Shown in pieces: positions 44,357 to 52,598 of a stretch of 64,000 nt of DNA (position 1 is its first letter; the number at the start of each line of letters is the position of its first letter). The translations under genes and the position numbers were made by a program. The stretch is from Gammaproteobacteria bacterium (GTDB taxonomy: Bacteria; Pseudomonadota; Gammaproteobacteria; Pseudomonadales; Azotimanducaceae), in the NCBI GenBank assembly GCA_026707945.1, contig JAPOVV010000077.1, forward strand, positions 1 through 64,000, written 5' to 3'. Below the pieces are notes generated by a model. The model worked only from the letters and a program-made list of their open reading frames with translations. It was not told the DNA's origin and did not search any database.

Positions 44357-45145
44357 TTAGTTGAGCTGTAGTATCCCGGTTTCTCTGTAATACACGAAAG
44401 GTTCCGCTTCGGCCTGAGCGCCACCGGCCGGGTTAGGCGCGCCGTAGGTCGGAATCACAGTGCCACTTCGAGCAATACGTCCCGCCATTGACATTCGTCG
44501 CTCTCCCTGACTGAACTCGAGACTACGGTGTAGCAAAGAGCCATGAAACATGACGAACTCGCCTCGCTTCATTGGCAAGGGCGTCACACGATCTTCGGCG
44601 ACTTTCGGAAGTTCGAGAAAGTGTCGTGGGATATCGCGGTCGAAACCATTAATTAGCTGATGCGAGCCCTTCACGTACTCTAGTCGACCCTGATCCATAC
44701 CGATGTCGGTAAGCGCAATCGTCACCGAAAAATGGTTGCTCGTATCGTAAAGATCGATCGGTTCAAACCCATTTTCAAAATGCCGGTCGTGATGCCACTT
44801 ATTCTGACCAGTGCCATCACTCTTAACGAAAAAATTGGTTCGCCAAACAAACAAATCCGTACCAAAGAGTTCTTTTGCGGCGACCTGAAGGTTTTCGTCG
44901 AAGAATAGGTTCTTTAGCACGTCGATGTCCATATGACGATCGATGAGCGGGTTAACAACAGCTTCAAGCGATTCGCCCGTCTCCCGTAGCTTTTGGAGTT
45001 GCGCGCGTCTCTCTGCCTTGAGCCGAGAGACTTCGTCACAGGCTTCATCTAAACGCGACTCATCTGCTAATTTGAGAGGTCCCGCGATTCCATCACGACG
45101 CAGTTGTTCCTTAGCTTCATTCAACTGGAGTGCGTTCTCTTGCAT
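44357..45145 (-). CDS. Phytanoyl-CoA dioxygenase (PhyH) family protein
   Basis: 262 aa, Fe(II)/2-oxoglutarate oxygenase. The iron ligands are H118-x-D120 in KWHHDRHF and the distal His in FHGSLLHRS; Arg in QGERRMSMAGRI binds 2-oxoglutarate. The middle GRLEYVKGSHQLI is typical of PhyH enzymes. Hydroxylates a small molecule that cannot be inferred. The monocistronic arrangement offers no substrate clue. Confidence 0.88.
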   Translation of the reverse strand: MQENALQLNEAKEQLRRDGIAGPLKLADESRLDEACDEVSRLKAERRAQLQKLRETGESLEAVVNPLIDRHMDIDVLKNLFFDENLQVAAKELFGTDLFVWRTNFFVKSDGTGQNKWHHDRHFENGFEPIDLYDTSNHFSVTIALTDIGMDQGRLEYVKGSHQLINGFDRDIPRHFLELPKVAEDRVTPLPMKRGEFVMFHGSLLHRSLEFSQGERRMSMAGRIARSGTVIPTYGAPNPAGGAQAEAEPFVYYRETGILQLN

Positions 45146-45398
45146 CGAATATCACTGATAGCGAATTAGGATGTTTCCACAGGTTTGATTGACGCCTCAC
45201 CCGTGCTCAGTCGGACTGAATGTTAACTGCAAATTAGGTTCGGCAACATACTTCGCGTTTCCGTTGATAAGCACGGGTATCCGAGTCCGCAGTCCGTCTC
45301 TTGTCGCAGACCTATCAGGCTTTTCAGCCATCTAACTGTTCCGAATCAGATTAGGCATTGGATAATTGAACGAGAACGGTCGCGAATGGTCAGTGAGC

Positions 45399-45908
45399 AT
45401 GAATTCAGACCGAGAGGCGCTTGAGTTAGCACCTGAATTACAGACCACCCGTTGGTTTAACACCGATCAGACGCTCACGCTTGAGAGACTCCGTGGTCGA
45501 GTCGTCGTGCTTGTCGCGTTTCAAATGCTCTGCCCAGGATGCGTAGCTCGAACCATCCCCTTAGCACAGCGACTGGATCAAACGTTTGACCGGGATGAGC
45601 TAGCAGTCATCGGGCTTCACACGGTGTTTGAACATCATGAGGTGATGACGCCGCAAGCTCTCGAAGTTTTTCTTTCCGAGTATCGCGTCACTTTTCCCGT
45701 CGGCTGTGATACACCAGACCCGAACGGCGGCACAACCCCAGTAAGCATGAGCACGTATGGCATGCAAGGCACTCCGACTCTCGTCATGATCGATAGTCTA
45801 GGAAATCGTCGCGCTCAACACTTCGAAATGCACGATGAATTAGTTCTCGGTGCAGAAATAGGGCTGCTCCTTGCCGAACGACGCCGATTTATGCACGCCG
45901 ACGACTAG
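45399..45908 (+). CDS. Redoxin / AhpC-TSA-like thioredoxin-fold protein
   Basis: 169 aa from ATG 45399; TTG 45366 would add 11 residues. A CPGC redox motif (near residue 46) is in QMLCPGCVARTIP, after strand GRVVVLVAF. The end GMQGTPTLVMIDSLG contains the cis-Pro (TPT) of the thioredoxin fold. No signal peptide, so cytoplasmic. Likely a thiol-disulfide oxidoreductase; substrate unknown. Confidence 0.82.
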   Translation: MNSDREALELAPELQTTRWFNTDQTLTLERLRGRVVVLVAFQMLCPGCVARTIPLAQRLDQTFDRDELAVIGLHTVFEHHEVMTPQALEVFLSEYRVTFPVGCDTPDPNGGTTPVSMSTYGMQGTPTLVMIDSLGNRRAQHFEMHDELVLGAEIGLLLAERRRFMHADD

Positions 45909-46021
45909 CGCAATCGAATAGAAACGTATCCCTCAAAATATCAAGTAGCTATTGAACTCAAACACAAATGACCCCATATAAACCATAACGTTAGTCAAAT
46001 ATCCGGTGAGATCCGATTTCA

Positions 46022-48262
46022 ATGACTACGCAAGCTGTAACCGCACCGGCTAATCTGGATTTCGAAGAGGGAGCGATTGGCGACGTTCCTGACAGTTGGG
46101 CTTCTCCGGCGCAAAGTGGTGGGTACACCGTTCGACTGACCAATGAAGATCCAAAACGCGGTCGTTATTGTGTCGAAATCGCCAAAACCGCAGTAGACGA
46201 TTCGCCTGAATCCCCATTCGGCAATGTCATGCAAATGATCGACGCCACCCCATTCCGTGGCAAGCGATTGCGATTCACCGGCTGGGCAAAGACAAAAAGC
46301 GTCATCGCTGACTGGCTGAGACTGTCGTCGAGCCGCGCTCAAGCGTGGTTTCGTGTCGATCGCTCTCTTGGAACAATTGGTTTTTTCGATAACATGCAGG
46401 ATCGGCCGATCCGCTCAAGTAGCTGGCGCCACTTTGAAATCGTCGGCGACATTGCTAAAGACGCTGAGTACATCAATTTGGGATTGATGCTCCAGGGAAA
46501 CGGCAGAGCATGGCTTGATGATGTTCAAATCGAGATTCTCGGTGATGGGGGTATCGGCAATCAACCCGCTCGCGAGTTAAATCAGCGACAACTCGACAAT
46601 GTCATTGCGCTCACGCGCCTCGTTGGCTACGTAAGGTTTTTCCATCCCACCGAGGCTGTCGCCAAAACAAATTGGGACCTATTTACGATCAAGGCGGTTC
46701 GTCACGTCGAAGACGCCAGTTCTGCCGAAGAATTGGCTCAACGTCTAAACGAAGTATTTAGTCCTGTCGCACCGACCGTACAAATCGGCGTGTCTGGTTC
46801 ACAGCTGACGCTACCTGAAGCTCTCGATGAGGCGCAATCGGACACACGCATTCGCTTTTGGGAGCACCGCGGCGTTAAACTGGTAGGCCCTCGTTCAACG
46901 TATTCGAGTAAACAACGTGTTTCGACGAATGCACCAGTGAGTCCTCACGATCCCATTCGCCTCGACCTTGACGGGGGCGTCACGACGCTTGTCCCAACCG
47001 CAATCCCAACCAAAGACGGCGTCACCTATGAGGGGACCGCATTCAAGGAACTGCAGATTGACGGGATGCCGCACGATTGGCGACCGTCGAATGATGACCG
47101 TTCAACGCGCCTCGCAGCCGTGATATCGACGTGGAATGTGTTTCAGCATTTTTATCCCTACTTCGACGTCGTCGACGTAGACTGGAACGCAGAACTGACG
47201 CGCGCATTGGTTGCGAGTGCGACCAACGACAATGAAGCTGATTTTTGCCTAACTGTTGAGCGACTTATCGCAGCACTCCACGATGGTCATGGCCGCGTAT
47301 TCCCTATGTCCCGATTTGTACCGCCGCCAGTTGCATTCGATTGGATCGGTGAATCGATCGTCGTGACAGCGATTGGCGAAGGTGTCGACGAGCGTCTTCA
47401 GCATGGCGATGTAGTAACAGAAATCGACGGTGAAGCCATCGATACGATCGTAGCATCCTTGCGTGACCGTATTTCAGCGGCGACGCCAGGATATCTTCGT
47501 GTCCAGATCCTCAGTCGCTTAGGTTATGGACCGAATCGTTCTACATTTAAGATCAAAACCCGCTCACCTTCTGGTGAAGAGAAAGAGATTTCGCTCGAAA
47601 GAAAGGCGACATCGAACTTTCCTCAACCGCTTCGTGAATCACGTCCCGAACAAGGTTCAGAAGTGGCCGACGGTGTGGTCTATGTGGATCTAGATCGAAT
47701 AAGTCGTCTAGGCGAATTCAAGCGATTGATCCCGAAGCTCGCGAACGCAAACGGTATCGTGTTTGATATTCGCGGATACCCTGGTTTTAGGTTTACGCCA
47801 GTTATCGCTCACTTGATTGATGAACCCGTTACTTCGGCACAGTGGCACATTCCTCTCGTGCACCACCCTGATCAGCAAGACAGAAAGTTCACGTTTAGTA
47901 ACTGGAAAGTGAAACCGAAATCACCTCGATTCACAAAGAACATCGCATTTATCACGGATGGAAGTGCGATTAGCGCTGCTGAGACGTTTATGGGAATCAT
48001 TGAACACTATAAGCTAGCCGAAATAGTCGGGCAGCCTACAGCCGGAACCAACGGAAACGTCAACCCTTTCACCATTCCAGGCGGATACACGATCGCTTGG
48101 ACAGGGATGCGTGTACTGAAACACGACGGGTCGCAACATCACGGAGTCGGCATTCAACCAACCATCCCAGTATCACGCACGATAGAAGGTATTGCGGCGG
48201 GTAGGGACGAATTCCTGGAACGCGCGGTCGAAGCATTAGTACAGAACATTGAACAGATCTGA
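46022..48262 (+). CDS. S41 family peptidase with N-terminal carbohydrate-binding-like domain
   Basis: 746 aa. Residues 1-180 look like a jelly-roll ligand-binding domain (WLDDVQIEIL end). The S41 domain occupies about 380-735: PDZ-like part (GDVVTEIDGEAID), then FITDGSAISAAETFMGIIEHYK with the nucleophile Ser, and GQPTAGTNGNVNPF with the following motif. These proteases cut hydrophobic C-termini. No signal peptide at the chosen start (ATG 46022) although relatives are usually exported, and no in-frame upstream start was found. Confidence 0.85.
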   Translation: MTTQAVTAPANLDFEEGAIGDVPDSWASPAQSGGYTVRLTNEDPKRGRYCVEIAKTAVDDSPESPFGNVMQMIDATPFRGKRLRFTGWAKTKSVIADWLRLSSSRAQAWFRVDRSLGTIGFFDNMQDRPIRSSSWRHFEIVGDIAKDAEYINLGLMLQGNGRAWLDDVQIEILGDGGIGNQPARELNQRQLDNVIALTRLVGYVRFFHPTEAVAKTNWDLFTIKAVRHVEDASSAEELAQRLNEVFSPVAPTVQIGVSGSQLTLPEALDEAQSDTRIRFWEHRGVKLVGPRSTYSSKQRVSTNAPVSPHDPIRLDLDGGVTTLVPTAIPTKDGVTYEGTAFKELQIDGMPHDWRPSNDDRSTRLAAVISTWNVFQHFYPYFDVVDVDWNAELTRALVASATNDNEADFCLTVERLIAALHDGHGRVFPMSRFVPPPVAFDWIGESIVVTAIGEGVDERLQHGDVVTEIDGEAIDTIVASLRDRISAATPGYLRVQILSRLGYGPNRSTFKIKTRSPSGEEKEISLERKATSNFPQPLRESRPEQGSEVADGVVYVDLDRISRLGEFKRLIPKLANANGIVFDIRGYPGFRFTPVIAHLIDEPVTSAQWHIPLVHHPDQQDRKFTFSNWKVKPKSPRFTKNIAFITDGSAISAAETFMGIIEHYKLAEIVGQPTAGTNGNVNPFTIPGGYTIAWTGMRVLKHDGSQHHGVGIQPTIPVSRTIEGIAAGRDEFLERAVEALVQNIEQI

Positions 48263-48304
48263 TTTGGGTTCCATTCGAGGAGAATCGCCCCGTCAAATCA
48301 GCCT

Positions 48305-48904
48305 CTAGTCATCAAGCGTGACAGGCGTTGAAGGATAGCCATCAACGACCAATTGTTGAACGAGTAGCGGCAATGACCGAGGTGCAAAGAGTTCACCTTT
48401 AGCTTCGTTTAACGCCGCAACTGTCCACCAGCGGAACTCGTGAAAGAGCCCTACTTTACTCGGATCGGGATTGTTGTCTGCAGTAGGCTCAAAACGCCGA
48501 CTGCGAACGAAAAAGATCTGTTCGTGTTGGTCAACCGCCGTCGTGGCGTCCGCAAATCCGCGTTTGAAACGATGGGTCCTTCGCCAGATTAAAGTCGGTG
48601 ACGGCGAGAGATTCATACGAGTCTCTTCCCAGACTTCACGACGTAGCGCAACAACCGGATCTTCACCGAACTTAACGCCACCCCCTGGTAACAACCAGAA
48701 ATTGCCTTTGCGTTCAGGATGCTCCATTCGCAAAAGAAGGACTTCGTCGTTATCGGACAAGATTAGCGCGCGTACCGCTCGCCTGGTCTGAAAGCTCCTT
48801 TCATTCTTGTTTTTCACTGTCCGTTCTGTCCCGCGGATGTAACTAGTCGTTAGTAGTAGTACAGCTATTTCCAATATAGCGTAATTAGGCGGACTGGTTT
48901 CCAT
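48305..48904 (-). CDS. Nudix hydrolase
   Basis: Frame of 199 aa whose start directly follows the upstream stop (TGAATG). The Nudix box is clear: GGGVKFGEDP, then REVWEETRM, with the typical spacing. The N-terminal about 29 residues are hydrophobic and not Nudix-like; GTG 48817 (VKNKNERSF) may be the true start. Hydrolyses a nucleoside diphosphate linked to another group. Coupled to the DUF2332 gene. Confidence 0.85.
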   Translation of the reverse strand: METSPPNYAILEIAVLLLTTSYIRGTERTVKNKNERSFQTRRAVRALILSDNDEVLLLRMEHPERKGNFWLLPGGGVKFGEDPVVALRREVWEETRMNLSPSPTLIWRRTHRFKRGFADATTAVDQHEQIFFVRSRRFEPTADNNPDPSKVGLFHEFRWWTVAALNEAKGELFAPRSLPLLVQQLVVDGYPSTPVTLDD

Positions 48905-49948
48905 TCATTGCGGTTCGTGCTCCCGCCATTTCATCCACCACCCGTGTGGCGACGCATCCGCGAGGATTTCAGTATCGCTTGTACCATCTCGATATCGCGT
49001 GATTGAAACGGCCGGCTCAATGCCTTCAAGCGCAATCTGCCAAACTGGCCGATTTTTACTGGCTTCTTCCAACGCGTGTGTCAAACGCTTACGGTTTTCG
49101 ATTGGAAACTGATAGAGTGTGATTGTCGAGTAGACGACCAACGCATGCTCGTAAGAAAAGGTCGATATCAATCTAGGAAGAACATCTGTTGCATCCCCCG
49201 CATGCAAGTGAATGTCACTATGTGTGAATTCGACCGCGGCATCGATTAATTGTTGATGCCGTTCAATGTGCTCTGGCCATATTAGCGCTCGTAACCAAAG
49301 TAATTGATCTGAGTTACCGAGATCGACTGGGTCAAGATCTATTCCATCTCTGCTAGCGACTTCGATAGCAGGCGACAATGTAGGAAATGAACCACTTTCT
49401 TCTACTTCTGCTTCGAGGTGAATCTTCGAGTCTGCGCTTCCCCAGTTCACCTCTTTCTTCTGATTAAGTTGGTAGGTGTAGTAGTAACGGTCGAAATTTA
49501 GGTTCAACCCAGCACTAGCGCCGATGTCAACAAGCGCAAGAGGCAAATCTGACTCCTCACTGACCAGCGAGAAGACCGGCAGTAAGCAAGTGCATCGTCG
49601 CACTACGTTGGTTTGGGTACGGCGGGTATGAATTAGCTCGACAATCGCGTCTCGGTGATGCAAGCAGAAATCACGAAAGTCCGTAAATGCCGATTGATTT
49701 CTTGGCGTCTGACCTGAGATGATTGGATAGTAAGCCGAAAGGGAATGTTGGACTCCCGTTAGTAGTAAGTACTGCACCGCAGCGAAGAGCATATTTGGCG
49801 CAGGTTGATGCGTCTTTGTACTCAGAGCGATGTGGAGCAGATCGTCGTCATTGGACACCCCACGCGCGAGTTCTTCGTACGTCGGTGACGCTAAGCCCTT
49901 CGCTTCTACTTCAGCGAAACGCCGAAACGCTCGTTGAAGATCGTTCAT
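48905..49948 (-). CDS. DUF2332 family protein, methyltransferase-like
   Basis: 347 aa from ATG 49948 (or GTG 49981). Contains LALVDIGASAGLNLNFDRY, a glycine-rich motif resembling an AdoMet-binding loop, the middle DLGNSDQLLWLRALIWPEH and the end HGWWMKWREHE, all typical of DUF2332. Role unknown; methyltransferase activity would be inference. Followed by a Nudix hydrolase. Confidence 0.8.
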   Translation of the reverse strand: MNDLQRAFRRFAEVEAKGLASPTYEELARGVSNDDDLLHIALSTKTHQPAPNMLFAAVQYLLLTGVQHSLSAYYPIISGQTPRNQSAFTDFRDFCLHHRDAIVELIHTRRTQTNVVRRCTCLLPVFSLVSEESDLPLALVDIGASAGLNLNFDRYYYTYQLNQKKEVNWGSADSKIHLEAEVEESGSFPTLSPAIEVASRDGIDLDPVDLGNSDQLLWLRALIWPEHIERHQQLIDAAVEFTHSDIHLHAGDATDVLPRLISTFSYEHALVVYSTITLYQFPIENRKRLTHALEEASKNRPVWQIALEGIEPAVSITRYRDGTSDTEILADASPHGWWMKWREHEPQ

Positions 49949-50033
49949 TCGATCAGATCGTGTCAGTTCTCTATTACTCACATTTGCATCTGCTGGCTTG
50001 CTTCAGATATTCGCACGCACGAATGAATCCTTT

Positions 50034-50360
50034 TCAGTTTGCCTCTTCAAGTTCGATCGGCGTAAAGTGAGGAAAACTCCGTCTCGCTTCATCAAGACTC
50101 GACAAAGAAACTAAGTCCGCCACTAGCTCCATTGCTTCCCAAATGCGCGCCACTTCAGGATGTTCGTGCGCACGACCGACTTCCCGCCATTCGAAGATTT
50201 CCATGTAAGTACCGTTCCGCGCTTGTACTAGTAGCGTAGGGCGATCCGTGATCAACTCCAATCGTCGCAATGTTGGTACATGCTGGCGGATTAACTCTCT
50301 CAGTGCAGTGTCTTTCCCTTCGTGAGGCTTGTACATCGCGATAACAATTTCGGGATTCAT
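50034..50360 (-). CDS. Small dimeric alpha-beta-barrel-like protein, unknown
   Basis: 108 aa. The pattern IVIAMYKPHEGKDTALRELI, VQARNGTYMEIFEWRE and EHPEVARIWEAMELVAD suggests an antibiotic-monooxygenase/ferredoxin-like (ABM) fold. Overlaps the ArsR gene by 4 bp, so the two are one operon and the regulator probably controls it. Confidence 0.65.
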   Translation of the reverse strand: MNPEIVIAMYKPHEGKDTALRELIRQHVPTLRRLELITDRPTLLVQARNGTYMEIFEWREVGRAHEHPEVARIWEAMELVADLVSLSSLDEARRSFPHFTPIELEEAN

Positions 50361-50707
50361 TCTGTCTCCTTAGTTGACTTTAAGTGACCCAGCGATTGCT
50401 CAACATCGAACCAATTCAGCCAATCTCCGACAACACGCTGCAGAGTCGATGATTCCAGTACGTACACCCATTCGCGTCCGTGCTTTTGAATCGTGACGAG
50501 TCCGGCATCTGCAAGCATCCGCAAATGACGACTGGTCGTCGGCCACGAACAGGAGAAACGACGGGCAATCGCGCCCGCCGTCATACTTCCGCCGCGAGCG
50601 TTGATTACGATGAGTATGTGACGTCTAGACGCATGCGCAAGAGCTTTGAATACTTGCTCAATCTCGCGCAGTTCATTCAATCCCTTGCTCGTGTCAGACA
50701 TCAACAT
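50357..50707 (-). CDS. ArsR family winged-helix regulator
   Basis: 114-116 aa (ATG 50707 or ATG 50701). EQVFKALAHASRRHILIVI, SCSWPTTSRHLRMLADAGL and REWVYVLESSTLQRV are the winged-helix elements; the metal-binding CVC of the arsenic sensors is absent, so another signal is sensed. Coupled to the ABM-like gene. A 24-bp imperfect palindrome at the start codon suggests autoregulation. Confidence 0.85.
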   Translation of the reverse strand: MLMSDTSKGLNELREIEQVFKALAHASRRHILIVINARGGSMTAGAIARRFSCSWPTTSRHLRMLADAGLVTIQKHGREWVYVLESSTLQRVVGDWLNWFDVEQSLGHLKSTKETE

Positions 50708-50747
50708 TTAGCTAATTGGTTAAATGTCTATAAATATTAGCAAATAA
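50704..50747 (-). promoter_or_regulatory. Palindromes over the arsR start, candidate operator
   Basis: Arms ACATTTA (50704-50710) and TAAATGT (50721-50727) around an AATT centre form a 24-bp imperfect palindrome that covers the first start codon. A second pair, TTAGC and GCTAA with AAATAA between (50737-50752), lies just upstream. Both are typical positions for an ArsR-type self-operator. Confidence 0.5.
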
Positions 50748-50837
50748 GCTAAATATCGACAAACCTTGGAAAGACGTCGGAAAAATCGCGAACTGTCTTA
50801 AACATCTATTCGATTGCGGTAGCTCTCGACATATCGT

Positions 50838-50875
50838 ACGAAGGAATTGTCCCTTCGTCACTTGACATCAAGTGA
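50838..50875 (-). other. Two tandem hairpins downstream of the SRPBCC gene
   Basis: ACGAAGG / CCTTCGT (50838-50858, seven-base loop) followed by TCACTTG-ACAT-CAAGTGA (50858-50875). They stand between the SRPBCC gene end (50970) and the arsR start, so they may terminate the first or insulate the second. Confidence 0.5.
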
Positions 50876-50969
50876 CCGTGGTGAAACGCTCATAGAAAGC
50901 CATCAAAAAAATATCGTTTACAGTTCTCACTCACGAGATCAATTGGTCGACCGCATTCGACATTTTGAT

Positions 50970-51680
50970 CTACTGACGAAATCGTTCAATCAAACGTTCG
51001 TAAAACAGGCATAACCTCGAATAGTCGACGTCAGGTAGTTGTCGTCCCGTGAGAACGTGGTCCAGAGCATCGAGGATTTGGTGCCATCCTGCAGTTACAC
51101 CAGGATTCCATACCTCAACGATGCCACCCGAATATTGATCAACCGAGTCTATCGTCATTCGGTCTATAACGGAAAGTCGAAGCTGTGTGCCTTCACTCTC
51201 TTCTGCGGGTTCGATCGCAAAAGACCAGAAAGCGTCCTCGGCACTGTCAAAACGAATGGCACGTTGTCTGTCGTAGACACCAATAATTCCCGACAATTTC
51301 GGTTGCGAGGCAAACGCGTATGGAGAGCCGACTATCGGTTCAAAGGTGACCGGCAGTAACCAGTCTCCAATCTCCTCAGGTTTTGAAAGTACAGTCCAAA
51401 GCCGTTCTAGTGAGACGTCAAACTCCCTTGAAATATGAAACGTATAGACGTCGCTGAAATAGCCCATTCGAGGAACGAATTCGAGAAGCGCCGACCAACT
51501 ACGGAAACCGTATTCACGAGCAAGAACAAACTGAGCGTCCTGAAGACCGAAGTTTCGTCCATCAGGATAGTGTTCTGCAACACGAGCTACGCTGTCGGGA
51601 GAATTTTCTCGCCAAGCACGCAGCAGAGCCTTTGCCTGCTTGCGTAAGTTCTCGGTATTGGGACTGTGGGAAGAAGCCAT
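50970..51680 (-). CDS. SRPBCC/AHSA1-like protein with N-terminal ankyrin-type stretch
   Basis: 236 aa from ATG 51680 (GGAGG eight bases upstream). Residues 8-68 carry the NLRKQAKALLRAWR and FVLAREYGFRSWSALLEFV patterns often found in front of ankyrin repeats, and residues 75-205 an AHSA1/SRPBCC fold (SREFDVSLERLWTVLSKPEEIGDW). The frame is open further upstream through a structured leader. Likely binds a small hydrophobic ligand or acts in a stress response; inference. Possibly linked to the adjacent ArsR regulator. Confidence 0.75.
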   Translation of the reverse strand: MASSHSPNTENLRKQAKALLRAWRENSPDSVARVAEHYPDGRNFGLQDAQFVLAREYGFRSWSALLEFVPRMGYFSDVYTFHISREFDVSLERLWTVLSKPEEIGDWLLPVTFEPIVGSPYAFASQPKLSGIIGVYDRQRAIRFDSAEDAFWSFAIEPAEESEGTQLRLSVIDRMTIDSVDQYSGGIVEVWNPGVTAGWHQILDALDHVLTGRQLPDVDYSRLCLFYERLIERFRQ

Positions 51681-51687
51681 AAGAAAA

Positions 51688-51773
51688 CCTCCAATATGGA
51701 CGGAGTCCGCGAACCGAACGAGGCAGAAGGTCAAATTTCATATGGCAGAGGGGCTTAGCCCTTCCCGCGGACT
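51688..51773 (-). promoter_or_regulatory. Structured leader of the SRPBCC gene, candidate RNA element
   Basis: AGTCCGCG (51704-51711) pairs with CGCGGACT (51766-51773) and encloses a second stem around GGGCTAAGCCC (about 51749-51763) and two similar CUGCC tracts. The element ends about 16 bases before the ribosome site. The layout is that of a multi-stem leader, such as a cis-regulatory RNA; no known riboswitch class is recognised. Confidence 0.4.
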
Positions 51774-51937
51774 GGGCGCGTTCCGCCGGATACACGCAAC
51801 AAAATCATAGCACGTTGCGAAACGGGGTCCGTGTTTAGGCTCGTTCTAAATCATCAAGAATAACTTGCTGATCCTTTTCTTATATTTTTAGCGAAGTCCG
51901 ATCAGCACTCGATAGTCGATACGTCGACTGCTTCGAT

Positions 51938-52543
51938 TTAGAAGGTACCGATGGACTGAACTCGATTCTGCAAAGAATCGAAATCCCATACGCGGTTGTA
52001 TTCGCCGCTGCTGGCACCAAAGCAAACTGATGGAATCCCAGCTAATTGCGCCGCAGAAACATTGCGCACTCGATCATCAACAAAGAGGTCCGGCAAGTGG
52101 CCAATCCGATCTATAAGGCAGTGATATGCTTGTTCGGAAGGTTTCCGAAAACCGATATCAGCACTGATCACAAAGTCAACGAACAAATCTTCAAGTAAAA
52201 AACGCTTCCGGAGTTTGAATGACCATCTTGACACATCGTTCGATAAGCACCAGACATCGATTCCTATGTTTCGCGCGAAATTGAGAAAGTCGAGCGCTCC
52301 TTCGTTCAATTCATGACCTGCGAGATATTCGTCTTCGATCGCCGGAGACAAGTCAAGCTCACGCCAGAATTCATCCACATCAAGTTGACCGAGACTGGCT
52401 TTCTCATAAAGGATGTTCAGTTCTCCAGTATCAATTGAAGAACCGTGACTCCTAATAAACGGAACTAGCAGCTCCTCGACATCGTCCCGCGCTCGATAGA
52501 TCACTCCCATTGCGTCCAATACGATGGTTCGTTTACTACTCAC
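51938..52543 (-). CDS. HAD superfamily hydrolase
   Basis: 201 aa. Motif I is VLDAMGVIY (nucleophile D10, with Met at position 12 where most phosphatases have the second Asp), motif II LSND, motif III Lys in GFRKPSEQAYHC, motif IV FVDDR. The cap is short and helical (C1-type). The altered DxM motif may mean another activity than phosphatase. Solo gene with a good ATG. Confidence 0.8.
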   Translation of the reverse strand: MSSKRTIVLDAMGVIYRARDDVEELLVPFIRSHGSSIDTGELNILYEKASLGQLDVDEFWRELDLSPAIEDEYLAGHELNEGALDFLNFARNIGIDVWCLSNDVSRWSFKLRKRFLLEDLFVDFVISADIGFRKPSEQAYHCLIDRIGHLPDLFVDDRVRNVSAAQLAGIPSVCFGASSGEYNRVWDFDSLQNRVQSIGTF

Positions 52544-52598
52544 CGCAGACTTCCATATTCATCCAGCAAAGTAGCACAGTCATCAAACAACATCCACA

